In this document: piece by piece, positions 1-9,348 of the stretch
Position numbering within the stretch: position 1 is the first letter of the stretch
Layout: each line of letters opens with the position of its first letter
Assembly: GCF_947090785.1 (NCBI RefSeq)
Contig: NZ_OX352320.1
Coordinates: 2,542,001-2,606,000 of the forward strand
Reading direction: 5' to 3'
Origin: Rheinheimera sp. MM224
GTDB taxonomy: Bacteria > Pseudomonadota > Gammaproteobacteria > Enterobacterales > Alteromonadaceae
DNA: 64,000 nucleotides
Made by a program: the position numbers and the translations under genes
Notes under the pieces: model-generated
What the model was told of the DNA's origin: nothing
Database searches by the model: none
Seen by the model: only the letters and a program-made list of their open reading frames with translations

Positions 1-2076
1 GGCCATCACCCATTTGGGTTTACGTTTAAATAAGCTGCTGCCAGGGAAGACAAAAAAGCGGCTTTGGCGTGGGCCCATATAATCGGCGTCGCTATCGCGG
101 CTACCGATTTGGCCTAATAAACCTGTCAATAAAGCACTGTGAATTTGCTCGTAGGACGCAACCTGCGAATTCAGGCTCCATTGCTGCTCGCTACAAATTT
201 GGCTTAACTGGCCAAATAAGTCCTGCCATTCGCGCACACGCAGGTAGTTCAACAGCTCTTGTTTACATAAACGGCGGAACTGGTTATTGGTCAGCTCGTC
301 CTGCTTCTCTTGCAGATAAGCCCAAAGCTTGAGCCAGGCACTGAAATCTGAATCCGGATCGGCAAAACGGCCATGTAATTCATCAGCTTTTTGTTGTTTA
401 TCCAGCGGACGTTCGCGTGGGTCCTGAATCGACAAAGCTGAGACAATCACCAACACTTCCTGCAAACAGCTGTGTTCTGTCGCCGCAAATACCATACGGG
501 CTAAACGAGGATCAACAGGTAAACGGCTGATTTGACGGCCTAAGTCGGTCATTTGCAAACTATGGCTATTGGACTGAGGCTTGACTGCTCCCAGCTCTTC
601 TAACAGCTTAATACCGTCGTTAATAAAACGACTGTCTGGCCGCTCTAAAAACGGGAAAGCCTGAATATCACCTAAGCCCAACGCCAGCATCTGCAAAATA
701 ACAGAGGCTAAGTTGGTGCGCAGAATTTCCGGGTCAGTAAATTCTGGTCTGCCATTAAAATCTTCTTCGCTGTATAACCGAATACAGATACCAGCGGCTA
801 CACGACCACAACGGCCTTTGCGCTGATTGGCACTGGCCTGACTGACAGCTTCAATCGGCAGCTGTTGTACCTTAGAGCGGTAGCTATAACGCGAGATCCG
901 CACTGTGCCAGGGTCTATCACATAACGAATACCAGGCACTGTTAACGAGGTTTCAGCCACGTTGGTCGACAGCACTATTCTGCGGCCAACATGGTTTTGG
1001 AAGATCAGGTTTTGCTCGGCTGCACTTAAACGGGCGTACAGTGGCAGTATTTCAGTGTGAGGCAGTTTTAACTTTTCCAGCGCATCGGCTGTATCACGAA
1101 TTTCGCGCTCGCCGTTTAAGAAAATCAGAATATCGCCGGGAGGCTCGCGGTACAGCTCTTCCACTGCATCAAAGATAGATTGCAGCTGGTCAGCATCTTT
1201 ATCGTCGTTTTCCGCCAAAGGCCGGTAACGGGTTTCGACCGGATAAGTGCGGCCTGAGACTTCGATAATAGGCGCATCAAAAAAGTGTTTGGAAAAACGC
1301 TCTGGATCTATGGTGGCCGAGGTAATAATGACTTTTAAATCAGGGCGGCGCGGCAACAGCTGTTTTAAATAGCCTAATAAAAAGTCGATATTTAAACTGC
1401 GTTCGTGCGCTTCGTCGATGATCAGTGTGTCGTATTGATTTAAAAATCTGTCCTGCTGAATTTCAGCCAGCAACACACCGTCCGTCATCAGTTTGACTAA
1501 AGTAGTGGGTGCAGTGTGATCGCCAAAACGGATTTTATAACCCACCTGCTGACCAACAGGGCATTTCAGCTCTTCAGCCAAACGTGCAGAGACACTACGG
1601 GCTGCTAAACGCCGGGGTTGGGTATGGCCTATCATGCCAGCAACACCGCGACCTAACTCTAAACAGATTTTTGGAATTTGGGTGGTTTTACCTGAGCCTG
1701 TTTCACCGGCAATAATCACTACCTGATGTTTAGCAATGGCGGCTTTAATATCGTCTTTTTTACCTACGACAGGCAGTTCAGCCGGGTATTCAATAGTGGG
1801 GACAGCAGCCAAACGTTGAGCCCGTAGCTGCATAGAGGCGGTAATTTTTACCGACAACTGCTGCATTAACTGCTGCTGTTTGCTCTCATCCTGCTGCTTT
1901 TTAATGTTCTGTACGGACTGGCGAAAACGGTGCTGATCTTTGGATAAAGAATTAGCAATGGCTTTGGTAAGCGCGGCAACAGAAATTTCAGCGTCCGTAT
2001 TAAGGTGATTGCTAGCAACAGCAGGTTTAGCAGTAGAGTCGGTCAACACAAGGCCCTCAATAAATAGGGGCGACAT
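1..2076 (-). CDS. hrpA: ATP-dependent RNA helicase HrpA (5' part, cut by window edge)
   Basis: DEAH-box RNA helicase; HrpA-type proteins unwind RNA and act on stalled ribosomes. Reading the minus strand from the ATG at 2076 gives an open frame of 692 codons to base 1. It has a charged, glutamine-rich N-terminal region, a Walker A GETGSGKTT near residues 122-130, a DEAH box near 218-221, an SAT motif, and the helicase C motifs QRKGRCGR typical of DEAH proteins. The family is about 1300 residues, so roughly half is missing off the left edge. The start is the first ATG of the open frame; no strong ribosome site decides it. The gene is not frameshifted in what can be seen. Confidence 0.95.
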   Translation of the reverse strand, partial: MSPLFIEGLVLTDSTAKPAVASNHLNTDAEISVAALTKAIANSLSKDQHRFRQSVQNIKKQQDESKQQQLMQQLSVKITASMQLRAQRLAAVPTIEYPAELPVVGKKDDIKAAIAKHQVVIIAGETGSGKTTQIPKICLELGRGVAGMIGHTQPRRLAARSVSARLAEELKCPVGQQVGYKIRFGDHTAPTTLVKLMTDGVLLAEIQQDRFLNQYDTLIIDEAHERSLNIDFLLGYLKQLLPRRPDLKVIITSATIDPERFSKHFFDAPIIEVSGRTYPVETRYRPLAENDDKDADQLQSIFDAVEELYREPPGDILIFLNGEREIRDTADALEKLKLPHTEILPLYARLSAAEQNLIFQNHVGRRIVLSTNVAETSLTVPGIRYVIDPGTVRISRYSYRSKVQQLPIEAVSQASANQRKGRCGRVAAGICIRLYSEEDFNGRPEFTDPEILRTNLASVILQMLALGLGDIQAFPFLERPDSRFINDGIKLLEELGAVKPQSNSHSLQMTDLGRQISRLPVDPRLARMVFAATEHSCLQEVLVIVSALSIQDPRERPLDKQQKADELHGRFADPDSDFSAWLKLWAYLQEKQDELTNNQFRRLCKQELLNYLRVREWQDLFGQLSQICSEQQWSLNSQVASYEQIHSALLTGLLGQIGSRDSDADYMGPRQSRFFVFPGSSLFKRKPKWVMA

Positions 2077-2106
2077 GCTACCAAGTTCAGGGGCTTTAGA
2101 TCCAGT

Positions 2107-2133
2107 AAAAGCACCGCTTAAAACGGTGCTTTT
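2107..2133 (-). terminator. Intrinsic terminator after the CBS-domain gene
   Basis: Inverted repeat AAAAGCACCG / CGGTGCTTTT with a short A/T loop, ending in a T run on the minus strand. It lies between the stop of the CBS-domain gene and the start of hrpA, so it would end the former's transcript and leave hrpA to its own promoter. Confidence 0.75.
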
Positions 2134-2156
2134 ACTGCAACTTCAATATTAATACC

Positions 2157-2576
2157 CTAACTAACGGCTTTGTAATGGGAGTGCAGTTCTAAGTCTATAG
2201 CCCTTAGTACATCAGTTCTGCTAATCACCCCCAGCAGATAACCATCGTCATCCACCACAGGATAAACCTTAGGTTTGGACATCAGCATAGTTTGCGCTAA
2301 GTCCACTATGCCGTGGTACGACTTAACCGTCAGCACTTCAGTACGCATCACGTCTTTGACCGAAGCGGCCTGCTGTAAGTGATAAGTGCCGGACAACATT
2401 CTTGCTAAGCAATCCTGCTCAGACACAAAACCAATCACTTTTTTAGCTTTGTTGATCACAGGCCCACCCAATTGTTCGGCAAGGATCAGTTTATTCACAG
2501 CTTCTTCGACAGACATCTCTTCGGTAAAGGTCACAGGGTGACGATTCATATGATCGGATATTTTTAATAAGTCCAT
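2157..2576 (-). CDS. CBS-domain pair protein
   Basis: 139-residue cytoplasmic protein made only of two CBS domains (about residues 8-65 and 73-130), as shown by the typical repeats VEEAVNKLILAEQLGGPVINKAKK and the second VYPVVDDDGYLLGVISRTDVLRA, quoted here only as signatures in parts. CBS pairs usually bind adenine nucleotides and regulate a partner. No partner domain is fused here and the neighbours do not name one. It stands alone between hrpA and the isoaspartyl peptidase with its own terminator. Specific role unknown. Confidence 0.85.
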   Translation of the reverse strand: MDLLKISDHMNRHPVTFTEEMSVEEAVNKLILAEQLGGPVINKAKKVIGFVSEQDCLARMLSGTYHLQQAASVKDVMRTEVLTVKSYHGIVDLAQTMLMSKPKVYPVVDDDGYLLGVISRTDVLRAIDLELHSHYKAVS

Positions 2577-2631
2577 AAGCCCCTCAAAAGTGTCGTATTT
2601 TCACAACACCTTAAGCTTAGACCAGCGTGAG

Positions 2632-3657
2632 CTATTTGGCCGGACTGTCTTTAAAAATTTCAGTCACTGCAGCTTCGCCTTCCGTTCTTTTTGCTCTGTA
2701 CATGCCTTCGGTATTAAAGCTCCAGCCTACTTTGCCCTTGTGATCAATCAGGATCACACCACCAGTGCCCCCTACTTTCGCCAGATCTTGCTGAATAACC
2801 TGATCGGCGGCTTTGTCGGCGCTGATGCCCTGATACTTCACCCTGGCGCAAATATCTGAAGCAACCCGATAACGGATAAAAAACTCGCCGTGACCAGTGG
2901 CCGACACTGCGCAGCTGGCATTGTCAGCAAAGTTACCGGCGCCAATAATAGGCGCATCACCAATACGGCCATAACGTTTGGCCGTCATACCGCCAGTAGA
3001 GGTTGCTGCTGTTAATAAACCACTGCGATCCATAGCCACAGCGCCTACAGTGCCCATATTCCACTCTGGTAACCATGGTGCTTCTAAACGATAGTTTTGT
3101 GCCTGATGTGGTACTTTTTGCATACTTTGTTTGGCTTTTTTCAGTGCTTCATAGCGAAAAGTGGTGTCGAAATAACTGTTATCTACCAGCTCCAGCCCCT
3201 GCTCTTTGGCAAATTGCTCAGCACCAGCACCAGAGAGCATCACATGCTCAGATTTTTCCATCACAGCGCGGGCTAATAACACAGGGTTTTTCACGTGAGT
3301 TAAACCAGAAGCAGCACCAGCCATCAGGTTATCACCCCGCATAATGGACGCATCCAGCTCGTGACCTTCGTCATAGGTATAGACAGCGCCTTTACCAGCG
3401 TTAAAAAGTGGAGAATCTTCCATAATCAGCACAGCTGCTGTGACTGCATCCACACTGCTGCCACCTTTTTCCAGCACCGCATAACCTGTATCCACCGCAT
3501 GTTTTAAAGTGGCGTGGTAGGCCTGCTCCTGAGCATCTGTCATCTGGCTTTTATTGATGGTACCGGCACCACCGTGTATGACGATAGCTATAGGTTGTTT
3601 GGCAAAAGCCAGAGCAGAAAAGCAGCTTAAGGCTAAAAAAGACATGGTGCGGCGCAT
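2632..3657 (-). CDS. iaaA: Exported isoaspartyl peptidase / L-asparaginase (Ntn hydrolase)
   Basis: Plant-type asparaginase family (IaaA), which cleaves isoaspartyl dipeptides and asparagine after autocleavage into two subunits. A hydrophobic N-terminal signal (residues 1-19, ending ALAFAK) predicts export to the periplasm. The motif HGGAGTI at about 28-34 and the autocleavage/nucleophile threonine Thr203 in the context MGTVGAV are visible, followed by the substrate-loop GGMTAKRYGRIGDAP. At 341 residues it has the family's usual length. It stands alone, with a short gap to the CBS-domain gene. The gene symbol is given by family; exact substrate preference is inferred. Confidence 0.9.
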   Translation of the reverse strand: MRRTMSFLALSCFSALAFAKQPIAIVIHGGAGTINKSQMTDAQEQAYHATLKHAVDTGYAVLEKGGSSVDAVTAAVLIMEDSPLFNAGKGAVYTYDEGHELDASIMRGDNLMAGAASGLTHVKNPVLLARAVMEKSEHVMLSGAGAEQFAKEQGLELVDNSYFDTTFRYEALKKAKQSMQKVPHQAQNYRLEAPWLPEWNMGTVGAVAMDRSGLLTAATSTGGMTAKRYGRIGDAPIIGAGNFADNASCAVSATGHGEFFIRYRVASDICARVKYQGISADKAADQVIQQDLAKVGGTGGVILIDHKGKVGWSFNTEGMYRAKRTEGEAAVTEIFKDSPAK

Positions 3658-3765
3658 AAGAGATCCCTGATTATTTTATTAGTGAATTTACAGATAACCA
3701 AGGTTGTACCGCGAACGCCAGGGCTGATGCAAGTTGCGCTGCGTTAATCCGTTAAGAATAAGGGT

Positions 3766-4725
3766 TTAATCTTCAGCGCCTATCGAGGCTTCAGCACTGC
3801 AATTTCCTGCCCGCTTAAAACCAGCATTCAGCGCCTGCCGCTCTGTATCAAACCATTGCTGATTGCGCTCTGACACCTGGCGATAACCACTGCAATGACT
3901 TAAGTGATACAGCTTACTGCGTTTATTACCAAGCACCTGGCCTGAGGCTTGCGTCGTTGACGGTAATGCGGATACTGCCGCTGTTTGTGTAGTTTGTTTT
4001 GCTTTAGTCAAACCAAAGCCTGAGACTTTGTAATTCAGCTGCCAAACCTTTTTGCCTGTGACAAAGTCATTGGCATGGCCCATTTGCTGCGCAATACGTT
4101 GTTGCAATTTACGTTCTGTGTCATCTACAGGATCTTGCTGATGCCAGGCCATAAAAAGCTGCTGCTGAGCTTTAGCTAAAGGCAGCTGATATTTATCCGC
4201 CATATAAAAATGAATACGGGCTATATCACCGCGAATTTCAGCGCGAGGTTCCACCAACCTGCTTTTAAAATCGACTTTCACTTCACAAGAGCCATACTGC
4301 GGAGCCTGCGCTGGCAGCATGCCAAACCGGTAATGTGCTCTGTCGCCATTCACTTCACCTATAGCGGGTTTGAGGTTAAATAAATCGGCCTCCATTTGCT
4401 TAAACAAGACGTCTGTTTTACCACATTGTTCACGACCGCCCTTTTTCCAGCAGGCTAAAGGCGAGCCAAATTGCTGAGCAGGCATCACATGTTCCCATTC
4501 AATCCGGTTGGCGCGTGGGCCGTTTTTACGAATTTGATAACCGCAGCCTTTTAAATCAGGAATACCTTTGCCTGCTTGCCAGCGAATAGTGCAGCCACAA
4601 TAAAATTCTTGTTTTTCAGGAGCATAAATACGACTGGCAACTGTTTTAGCGGAATCAAAATTGGCAGGTGCAGCTACAACGGCGAAAACCACAAAAAAAG
4701 CGAACGAGAATATGAATCTAAACAA
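3766..4725 (-). CDS. endA: Endonuclease I with extra C-terminal metal-binding-like domain
   Basis: Secreted/periplasmic non-specific DNA endonuclease (Endonuclease I family). Signal peptide at residues 1-19; the catalytic histidine is in EWEHVMPA (His79) and the metal-site asparagine region is in DLFNLKPAIGEVNGDR. The family is usually about 230 residues. This one has 319, and after a low-complexity Thr/Ser/Ala linker (about 240-262) it carries a separate domain at about 264-310. The pattern there, GNKRSKLYHLSHC then GFKRAGNC, resembles the small Ada-like zinc-binding domain found fused to some secreted nucleases. The gene is alone, facing a divergently transcribed response regulator. Confidence 0.9.
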   Translation of the reverse strand: MFRFIFSFAFFVVFAVVAAPANFDSAKTVASRIYAPEKQEFYCGCTIRWQAGKGIPDLKGCGYQIRKNGPRANRIEWEHVMPAQQFGSPLACWKKGGREQCGKTDVLFKQMEADLFNLKPAIGEVNGDRAHYRFGMLPAQAPQYGSCEVKVDFKSRLVEPRAEIRGDIARIHFYMADKYQLPLAKAQQQLFMAWHQQDPVDDTERKLQQRIAQQMGHANDFVTGKKVWQLNYKVSGFGLTKAKQTTQTAAVSALPSTTQASGQVLGNKRSKLYHLSHCSGYRQVSERNQQWFDTERQALNAGFKRAGNCSAEASIGAED

Positions 4726-5054
4726 AGCGATACAACCTTAAACTGCCTACAGATCGTTTTTATTATGCCATAAGTCTGAACACAGCAAATAAGGCATTTA
4801 AGTTCCTATTTAGTTAACTAGCAAAGCGCAACAAGGCCCGATATTAAGAAGTTTAAAGCTGAGCAATAGTGCCTTTAAAGTCCTAACATTCTGACTTATC
4901 AGCGCTTTATCTTTACTTTAACCCGAAAGCCGCATTAGCCACTATTAACAAATAGAAAACATCCTTTACAAAACCAATTTGACTATTTAGTATGCGAAAC
5001 ACAATTTCGTCGCAATAAATCAGCAGTTAAACGCAGAACAAGAGTTAAGCCGGT

Positions 5055-6686
5055 ATGGACCAGTCATTTTTTCGTTGTAAAAAAGTCTTGGTCATTGATG
5101 ACTGTGCGCCCGTCCGGGCCACCGTAAAAGGAATGTTACAGCAAATGGGGTTTGAGGCTATTCACCTGGCTAAAGACTCAGGCGAAGCTATGCAAAAATG
5201 TATAGAAATGCCGTTCGATTTTATCCTATGCGACTTTAATCTCGGTGACTGTAAAGATGGTTATCAGCTATTTGAAGCTCTGAAAAAGCAACAACTGTTG
5301 GCCCCGCTCTGCTGCTTTATTGTAATTAGCGCTGAAGCACAAAGCCAAATAGTACACGGTGTTATTGAGTTACAGCCTGACGATTACCTGCTAAAACCTT
5401 TTACCGCTCCGGCGCTGGAAGAACGTATCTGCAGAGCCATCCGGCACCGCATCGAACTGCGCAAAGTATTTTTCCGTTTGTTTGAACATGATTATGCAGA
5501 AGCTTCACGTGAGTGTGATTTAGTGATCCGCACTAAACCTGATTACGCACTGCAAGCCATGCGATTAAAAGGCGAACTACTGCTGAAATTAGGCCAATAC
5601 GACAAAGCCGAAGTTTTTTACCAAAAAGTGCTGCAACAAAAAGCCTACAGCTGGGCTCGTTTGGGCCACGCCTTAAGTTGTTTTTATCTGGAGCGCTGGG
5701 AAGATACCGAGCTTGAGCTTGTGGATCTAACCCAGTTTGGCGATACCAAAGTGGAAGCTCTGGATTGGTTATCGCGTTTATATGTGCGTCACGGTCGTTA
5801 TCAACTGGCCTTTGAAACCTTAAGCAAAGCAGCCACCTTATCGCCAAAAAATATCAGTCGGCAGAAAACCCTGAGTAATTTATGCGTCATGTTGGGCCAC
5901 ACAGACGTTGCGGCCCGTATTGCCGGAAAAATAGTTCAGGGTGCGCGTCATTCGATTGATGATACCGCCGACAACTATCTAAACCATGCTCGCGCTTTGG
6001 TGGATCAGGCCAAGACCTCAAATTTGCTGGAAAAAGCAGTGATACTGCAAAATGCAGCCAAACTGCTGGATGCGCTGCATAAGCGCTTTAATGTCGATGC
6101 GCTCAAACGAGAGACGGTTATTTTACGCAGCCGTATGAATAGTTGTCGTGGCGCTATCAAAGAAGGCCGCGAGTTAATACAGCAAATTCAGGATTTACCC
6201 CTGGATGACTTGAGTATCGACAGCTGCATGGATGCCGCCAAAGCTTATTTTGAACTAGGCGATTTGTACTCCAGCCAGTTGTGCATCGACCGTTTAAAAA
6301 CCATGTTGTACGACGATGACTTTCTCACCGAGACTCAACGTATTATGTTGCAGCTGGAACAAAACAAACACGAGAGCTTAAAACAGCAGATCAAACAAAT
6401 TAATACCGAAGCCACAGATGCCTATCGCATGGGCCAGTTTGGTCGGGCTGTCATGCTGTTTTGTGAAACCTTCGACTATATGCCGACCAATCCGGTGATA
6501 GCGCTGAATTTATTGCAGGCCATGAGCAAAAGCGCAGGCGTCACAGGTGAAACCATCAACTACGCCCGCAACGCCGCTCGTGTACTTCGGCAAAATCAGC
6601 TGGAAAAAAGCGAACAGGAACGCTTTGAAAAGTATGTGATAACCCTAAAGAAAACCCAGCCGGGCTTAGCTCAGGTTCAGTTGTAA
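5055..6686 (+). CDS. Response regulator: receiver domain followed by TPR repeats
   Basis: 543-residue cytoplasmic protein. An N-terminal CheY-like receiver (about 8-130) has the acidic pocket IDD at 14-16, the phosphoacceptor Asp60 in LCDFNLGD, and the conserved lysine in LLKPF. The remainder is helical with tetratricopeptide-like repeats (KPDYALQAMRLKGELLLKLGQ, YDKAEVFYQKVLQ and others) and no DNA-binding or output enzyme domain. Output is therefore probably protein-protein contact. No sensor kinase is adjacent. Similar receiver-TPR proteins occur in marine gammaproteobacteria, but I do not recognise a named function. An intrinsic terminator follows closely. Confidence 0.88.
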   Translation: MDQSFFRCKKVLVIDDCAPVRATVKGMLQQMGFEAIHLAKDSGEAMQKCIEMPFDFILCDFNLGDCKDGYQLFEALKKQQLLAPLCCFIVISAEAQSQIVHGVIELQPDDYLLKPFTAPALEERICRAIRHRIELRKVFFRLFEHDYAEASRECDLVIRTKPDYALQAMRLKGELLLKLGQYDKAEVFYQKVLQQKAYSWARLGHALSCFYLERWEDTELELVDLTQFGDTKVEALDWLSRLYVRHGRYQLAFETLSKAATLSPKNISRQKTLSNLCVMLGHTDVAARIAGKIVQGARHSIDDTADNYLNHARALVDQAKTSNLLEKAVILQNAAKLLDALHKRFNVDALKRETVILRSRMNSCRGAIKEGRELIQQIQDLPLDDLSIDSCMDAAKAYFELGDLYSSQLCIDRLKTMLYDDDFLTETQRIMLQLEQNKHESLKQQIKQINTEATDAYRMGQFGRAVMLFCETFDYMPTNPVIALNLLQAMSKSAGVTGETINYARNAARVLRQNQLEKSEQERFEKYVITLKKTQPGLAQVQL

Positions 6687-6688
6687 CG

Positions 6689-6719
6689 GGTCAGAGCTTT
6701 GGCTCTGACCTTTGTTTTT
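6689..6719 (+). terminator. Intrinsic terminator after the receiver-TPR gene
   Basis: Perfect stem GGTCAGAGC / GCTCTGACC with a short TTTG loop region, followed by TTTGTTTTTA. It lies 3 bases past the stop codon and between convergent genes. The same stem sequence recurs near 46407-46430. Confidence 0.85.
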
Positions 6720-7212
6720 AGCCCAAAATAATATAATCCGACTGATGCACTGTTTCTTTGTGTTGCCCCGGGATCAGGCGCACATAACGACCGCCTATCT
6801 GATCAATGGCAATACAATCATCCACATCCAGAACTGCATCGGTATGAGGCTTATCCCAGCTTTTCGGCAGATGCATTTTACCTTTCTGCTTGGCTTCAGT
6901 TTTGTCTTTGGCAGTTACCAGCAGATAATGGTGATCTTCACCAAAAGCGCCTGGGGTATAACCGCCTAAGTTGATGAAGAATAATCGCAATTCATCTGCT
7001 GCAGGTGCCTGTTCAGAAAAGCGAACCTGATAGCCCTCTACTCCATCGACCTGCATCCAGGAGTCGATATGCATACCGGCCATAGTGCCAAACCACTGCT
7101 GACGCAACTCCGGGTAGCAGTCTTCAATACTGTTTCCCGTAACAAACACTACATCATGCACTTCAATTTTTGCTCTGGGGTGTTTACCACCCAGCATCAC
7201 AACAAATAGCAT
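6718..7212 (-). CDS. DUF1543 family protein
   Basis: 164-residue protein starting MLFVVMLGGKHPRA, with the GGYTPGAFGEDHHYLLVTA segment typical of DUF1543 proteins. The fold looks like two similar alpha/beta halves; no catalytic motif is evident and no biochemical role is established that I know of. It lies 12 bases downstream of the deaminase gene on the same strand, so the two are probably co-transcribed. That hints at, but does not prove, a shared physiological context. Confidence 0.75.
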   Translation of the reverse strand: MLFVVMLGGKHPRAKIEVHDVVFVTGNSIEDCYPELRQQWFGTMAGMHIDSWMQVDGVEGYQVRFSEQAPAADELRLFFINLGGYTPGAFGEDHHYLLVTAKDKTEAKQKGKMHLPKSWDKPHTDAVLDVDDCIAIDQIGGRYVRLIPGQHKETVHQSDYIILG

Positions 7213-7224
7213 TACGATTTCCTG

Positions 7225-7821
7225 TTAATCCCTACCGTTATAAATCCGGCCGCCAGAGTTTTTGTAATAATCCAGCACAGCTTTGGCATCAGAGCGTTTA
7301 AACTGACGCACCACTTCCATACCTGCATTCTCTAAATACTGGTAAGACTGTTCAAACACCGGGCCTTCGTCAAAACCAATAGCACGCGCATCTTCTGCGG
7401 TACCAGCACAGACCATACGATTCACTCCACTCCACAGCACAGCGCCCATACACATGGCACATGGCTCACAAGAGGTAAATAACTCACGGCCAGTGTCGGT
7501 AGCCAAAGTGAAAGTACCCAGCGCTTTTTCGGCCATCATAATAGCCACTGTTTCGCCATGTAAGGTGGAATTGGTTAAAGGCACCACACGGTTTACCCCT
7601 ACTCCTAGCAATTGGCCAGAAGCACGGTCAAAAATAGCAGTACCAAAAGGACCACCCGTACCACGTTCGACGTTTTGTTTTGATAATTCAATAGCTAACG
7701 CCATTTTCTCATCGTCTGTTGCATAGTTTTTTTGCCAATCGACAAAAGTAGCAACCCAGTCTGGTAATTCCACAGTGACAGCACTGCCCGGCTGGTGAAT
7801 AAAACCAATACGCTCTTTCAT
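7225..7821 (-). CDS. Nucleoside/guanine deaminase (CDA-fold zinc enzyme)
   Basis: Cytidine/deoxycytidylate-deaminase fold enzyme. The zinc site is visible as HGETVAIM (His plus the catalytic Glu) and CEPCAMCMGAVLWSGV (two Cys), the pattern of guanine deaminase and tRNA-adenosine deaminase relatives. The C-terminal region ending GGRIYNGRD and the AEDARAIGFDEGPVFEQ segment fit a guanine-deaminase-like nucleobase enzyme better than TadA. I prefer the ATG at 7821, which has AGGA six to nine bases upstream; a non-essential extension to 7845 is possible. Substrate is inferred from family. Confidence 0.85.
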   Translation of the reverse strand: MKERIGFIHQPGSAVTVELPDWVATFVDWQKNYATDDEKMALAIELSKQNVERGTGGPFGTAIFDRASGQLLGVGVNRVVPLTNSTLHGETVAIMMAEKALGTFTLATDTGRELFTSCEPCAMCMGAVLWSGVNRMVCAGTAEDARAIGFDEGPVFEQSYQYLENAGMEVVRQFKRSDAKAVLDYYKNSGGRIYNGRD

Positions 7822-7904
7822 GATTTTTCCTGTCGCTTGTAGCAAAAAATTGGGCCGACTTTTTACCTTTATATAGTCTTTCAGACAAGTAAAAATTGGA
7901 TAAA

Positions 7905-7936
7905 GTCGCTGTCTTAGACTAAAACAGCGACTTTTT
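7905..7936. terminator. Bidirectional hairpin terminator
   Basis: Stem GTCGCTGT / ACAGCGAC with T-rich tails on both sides (TTTTT on plus, TTTATCC on minus). It sits just past the stop of the DUF2145 gene (minus strand) and upstream of the deaminase start. Confidence 0.7.
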
Positions 7937-7941
7937 GGGGC

Positions 7942-8733
7942 TTATTGTGTGAGTACCATACGCTTGGTTTTCGGTTGTTGTTGTAACAAAAACTGCTCTA
8001 CAGACTCCACTGTCACTACCTGATACTGGCCTTTAAGGCGGCTTTTCAGCGGATGGTCAGTAAAACTGACATTGGCTTTAAACACAGAAGCGCCTAATCG
8101 TTTGAGTGGATCGACGTTAATTATGCCTGGCTGGTAACTTTGTTGTTTTAACCACTTCTGCACAGAGGCCCTGTCCGACAAAGACTCCCCGCTCAATGCA
8201 TGTGCCAGTAATTCCAGCCCCCACTGGTTGGAGTTCTGATAATCAGTGGCAAAAGCGTAAGACAACATACTGTACTTTTTATGATGAATGTTCCTAGGCA
8301 GTGAGCCTTGCATCAAGCTGTTTAACTTCTGCTGTACCTGCGCAGGTGGCAATAAAATCAGCACCTCAAAAGCATGTACGTCGTCGAGGAAGAAATTGCC
8401 TAAGCCCTCCACATACAGATCGGACTGCTCAGACCCACATTCATTCAGTTCATGCAAAACTGTATAACGGCCATCACTTTGTTTTTGAACTAAACCCAAA
8501 TGGCTGTATCGCAAACCATACTGAGATAAATCCTGCCCCACTCGGGCTATAACGGCTGTTTCCGCTCCGGCCTGTTGCAAGGCAGTTTGAGTTTTTAATG
8601 CCAACTCCAAAGAATTCATCAGCTCCAGCGGTTCAATTTCACTGCCTTCACAGCTTTGCCCTGCCTGTACAGCAGCAGACAAAGAAAACAATAAGGCTGT
8701 TGCAACAGCTTTAAAATTATTTAGCTTTGGCAT
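7942..8733 (-). CDS. DUF2145 family exported protein
   Basis: About 263-residue protein with a cleavable signal (MPKLNNFKAVATALLFSLSAAVQAG). The mature part has the SHLGLVQKQSDGRYTVLHELNECG segment and the later YSMLSYAFATDYQNSNQWGLELLA that I associate with DUF2145. This is a periplasmic family of unknown function with some resemblance to papain-like/NlpC folds. The ATG at 8733 is preferred over a TTG two codons earlier. Its start overlaps the repaired end of the frameshifted gene upstream, suggesting the two were a translationally coupled pair. Confidence 0.75.
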   Translation of the reverse strand: MPKLNNFKAVATALLFSLSAAVQAGQSCEGSEIEPLELMNSLELALKTQTALQQAGAETAVIARVGQDLSQYGLRYSHLGLVQKQSDGRYTVLHELNECGSEQSDLYVEGLGNFFLDDVHAFEVLILLPPAQVQQKLNSLMQGSLPRNIHHKKYSMLSYAFATDYQNSNQWGLELLAHALSGESLSDRASVQKWLKQQSYQPGIINVDPLKRLGASVFKANVSFTDHPLKSRLKGQYQVVTVESVEQFLLQQQPKTKRMVLTQ

Positions 8734-9132
8734 TTTCAATCAACGCCTTACCCACCTCAGTAGGAATAAAAGCAATAGCTTTTCCGCTGTAATACAACAT
8801 ATAACCTGTGCTTAAAACGGTCAGCTCTACAGCTTCACCAACGGCAATACTCAATCCTTTCACCGCTTTACCAGACAGCTTAACCGTACACTGGCTGCTT
8901 TGCCTGAGCCTTTGATCACAACAACCAGACCTTCAGCAGTTTTTTCTACACCTTCGACCACCAGTTGACCTGAAGCTGCAACTGCAGATAAAGAACCTGC
9001 CAGCACCAACCCCACACCTTCAGACATAGTCACTGAAGCATTTGAGCCATTACAAGAGCCACCACAATCCTGAGCAAATACAGCGGGAAGGGTAAAAGAC
9101 AACAGTGAGGCAAAAACAACTACTAATTTCAT
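8721..9132 (-). pseudogene. Small exported protein gene with an apparent 1-base frameshift
   Basis: A strong start (AAAGGAAATAACCCG before ATG 9132) leads into a signal peptide (MKLVVVFASLLSFTLPAVFA) and a mature domain. The frame stops at 8860 after a tail that does not fit (SVRLSCLVKR). Immediately there, another frame continues the same kind of sequence: TVKLSGKAVKGLSIAVGEAV, then a further stretch ending ENAKAK at the TAA at 8721. Adding one base near 8885-8892 would join the two into a protein of about 136 residues that overlaps the start of the DUF2145 gene. This is either a real inactivating frameshift or a sequencing error. Function unknown; the repeated SGKA motif suggests an internally duplicated beta-rich domain. 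Confidence 0.7.
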
Positions 9133-9348
9133 CGGGTTATTTCCTTTAATCCATGGATAAGTTCACTATCAAGACTGCCTTAAATTACTGGCAGTTTCAA
9201 CGAGCTTTTAAGTTGCATTGAGCTTTACGTTTTTTATAGAAATAGGCAATAGTGCTCAACTTTCGTTCTACCGCTCCAGCGCCAACGGCTGCCAAGCTCA
9301 ACCTGTAGCGAATCACCGCTAATCAACAGGCTGAACAGGAGCAAGGTT

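Noticed and set aside
2590..2859. Frame opposite the isoaspartyl peptidase
   Set aside because: Shadow of a well-supported gene; composition follows the opposite strand.
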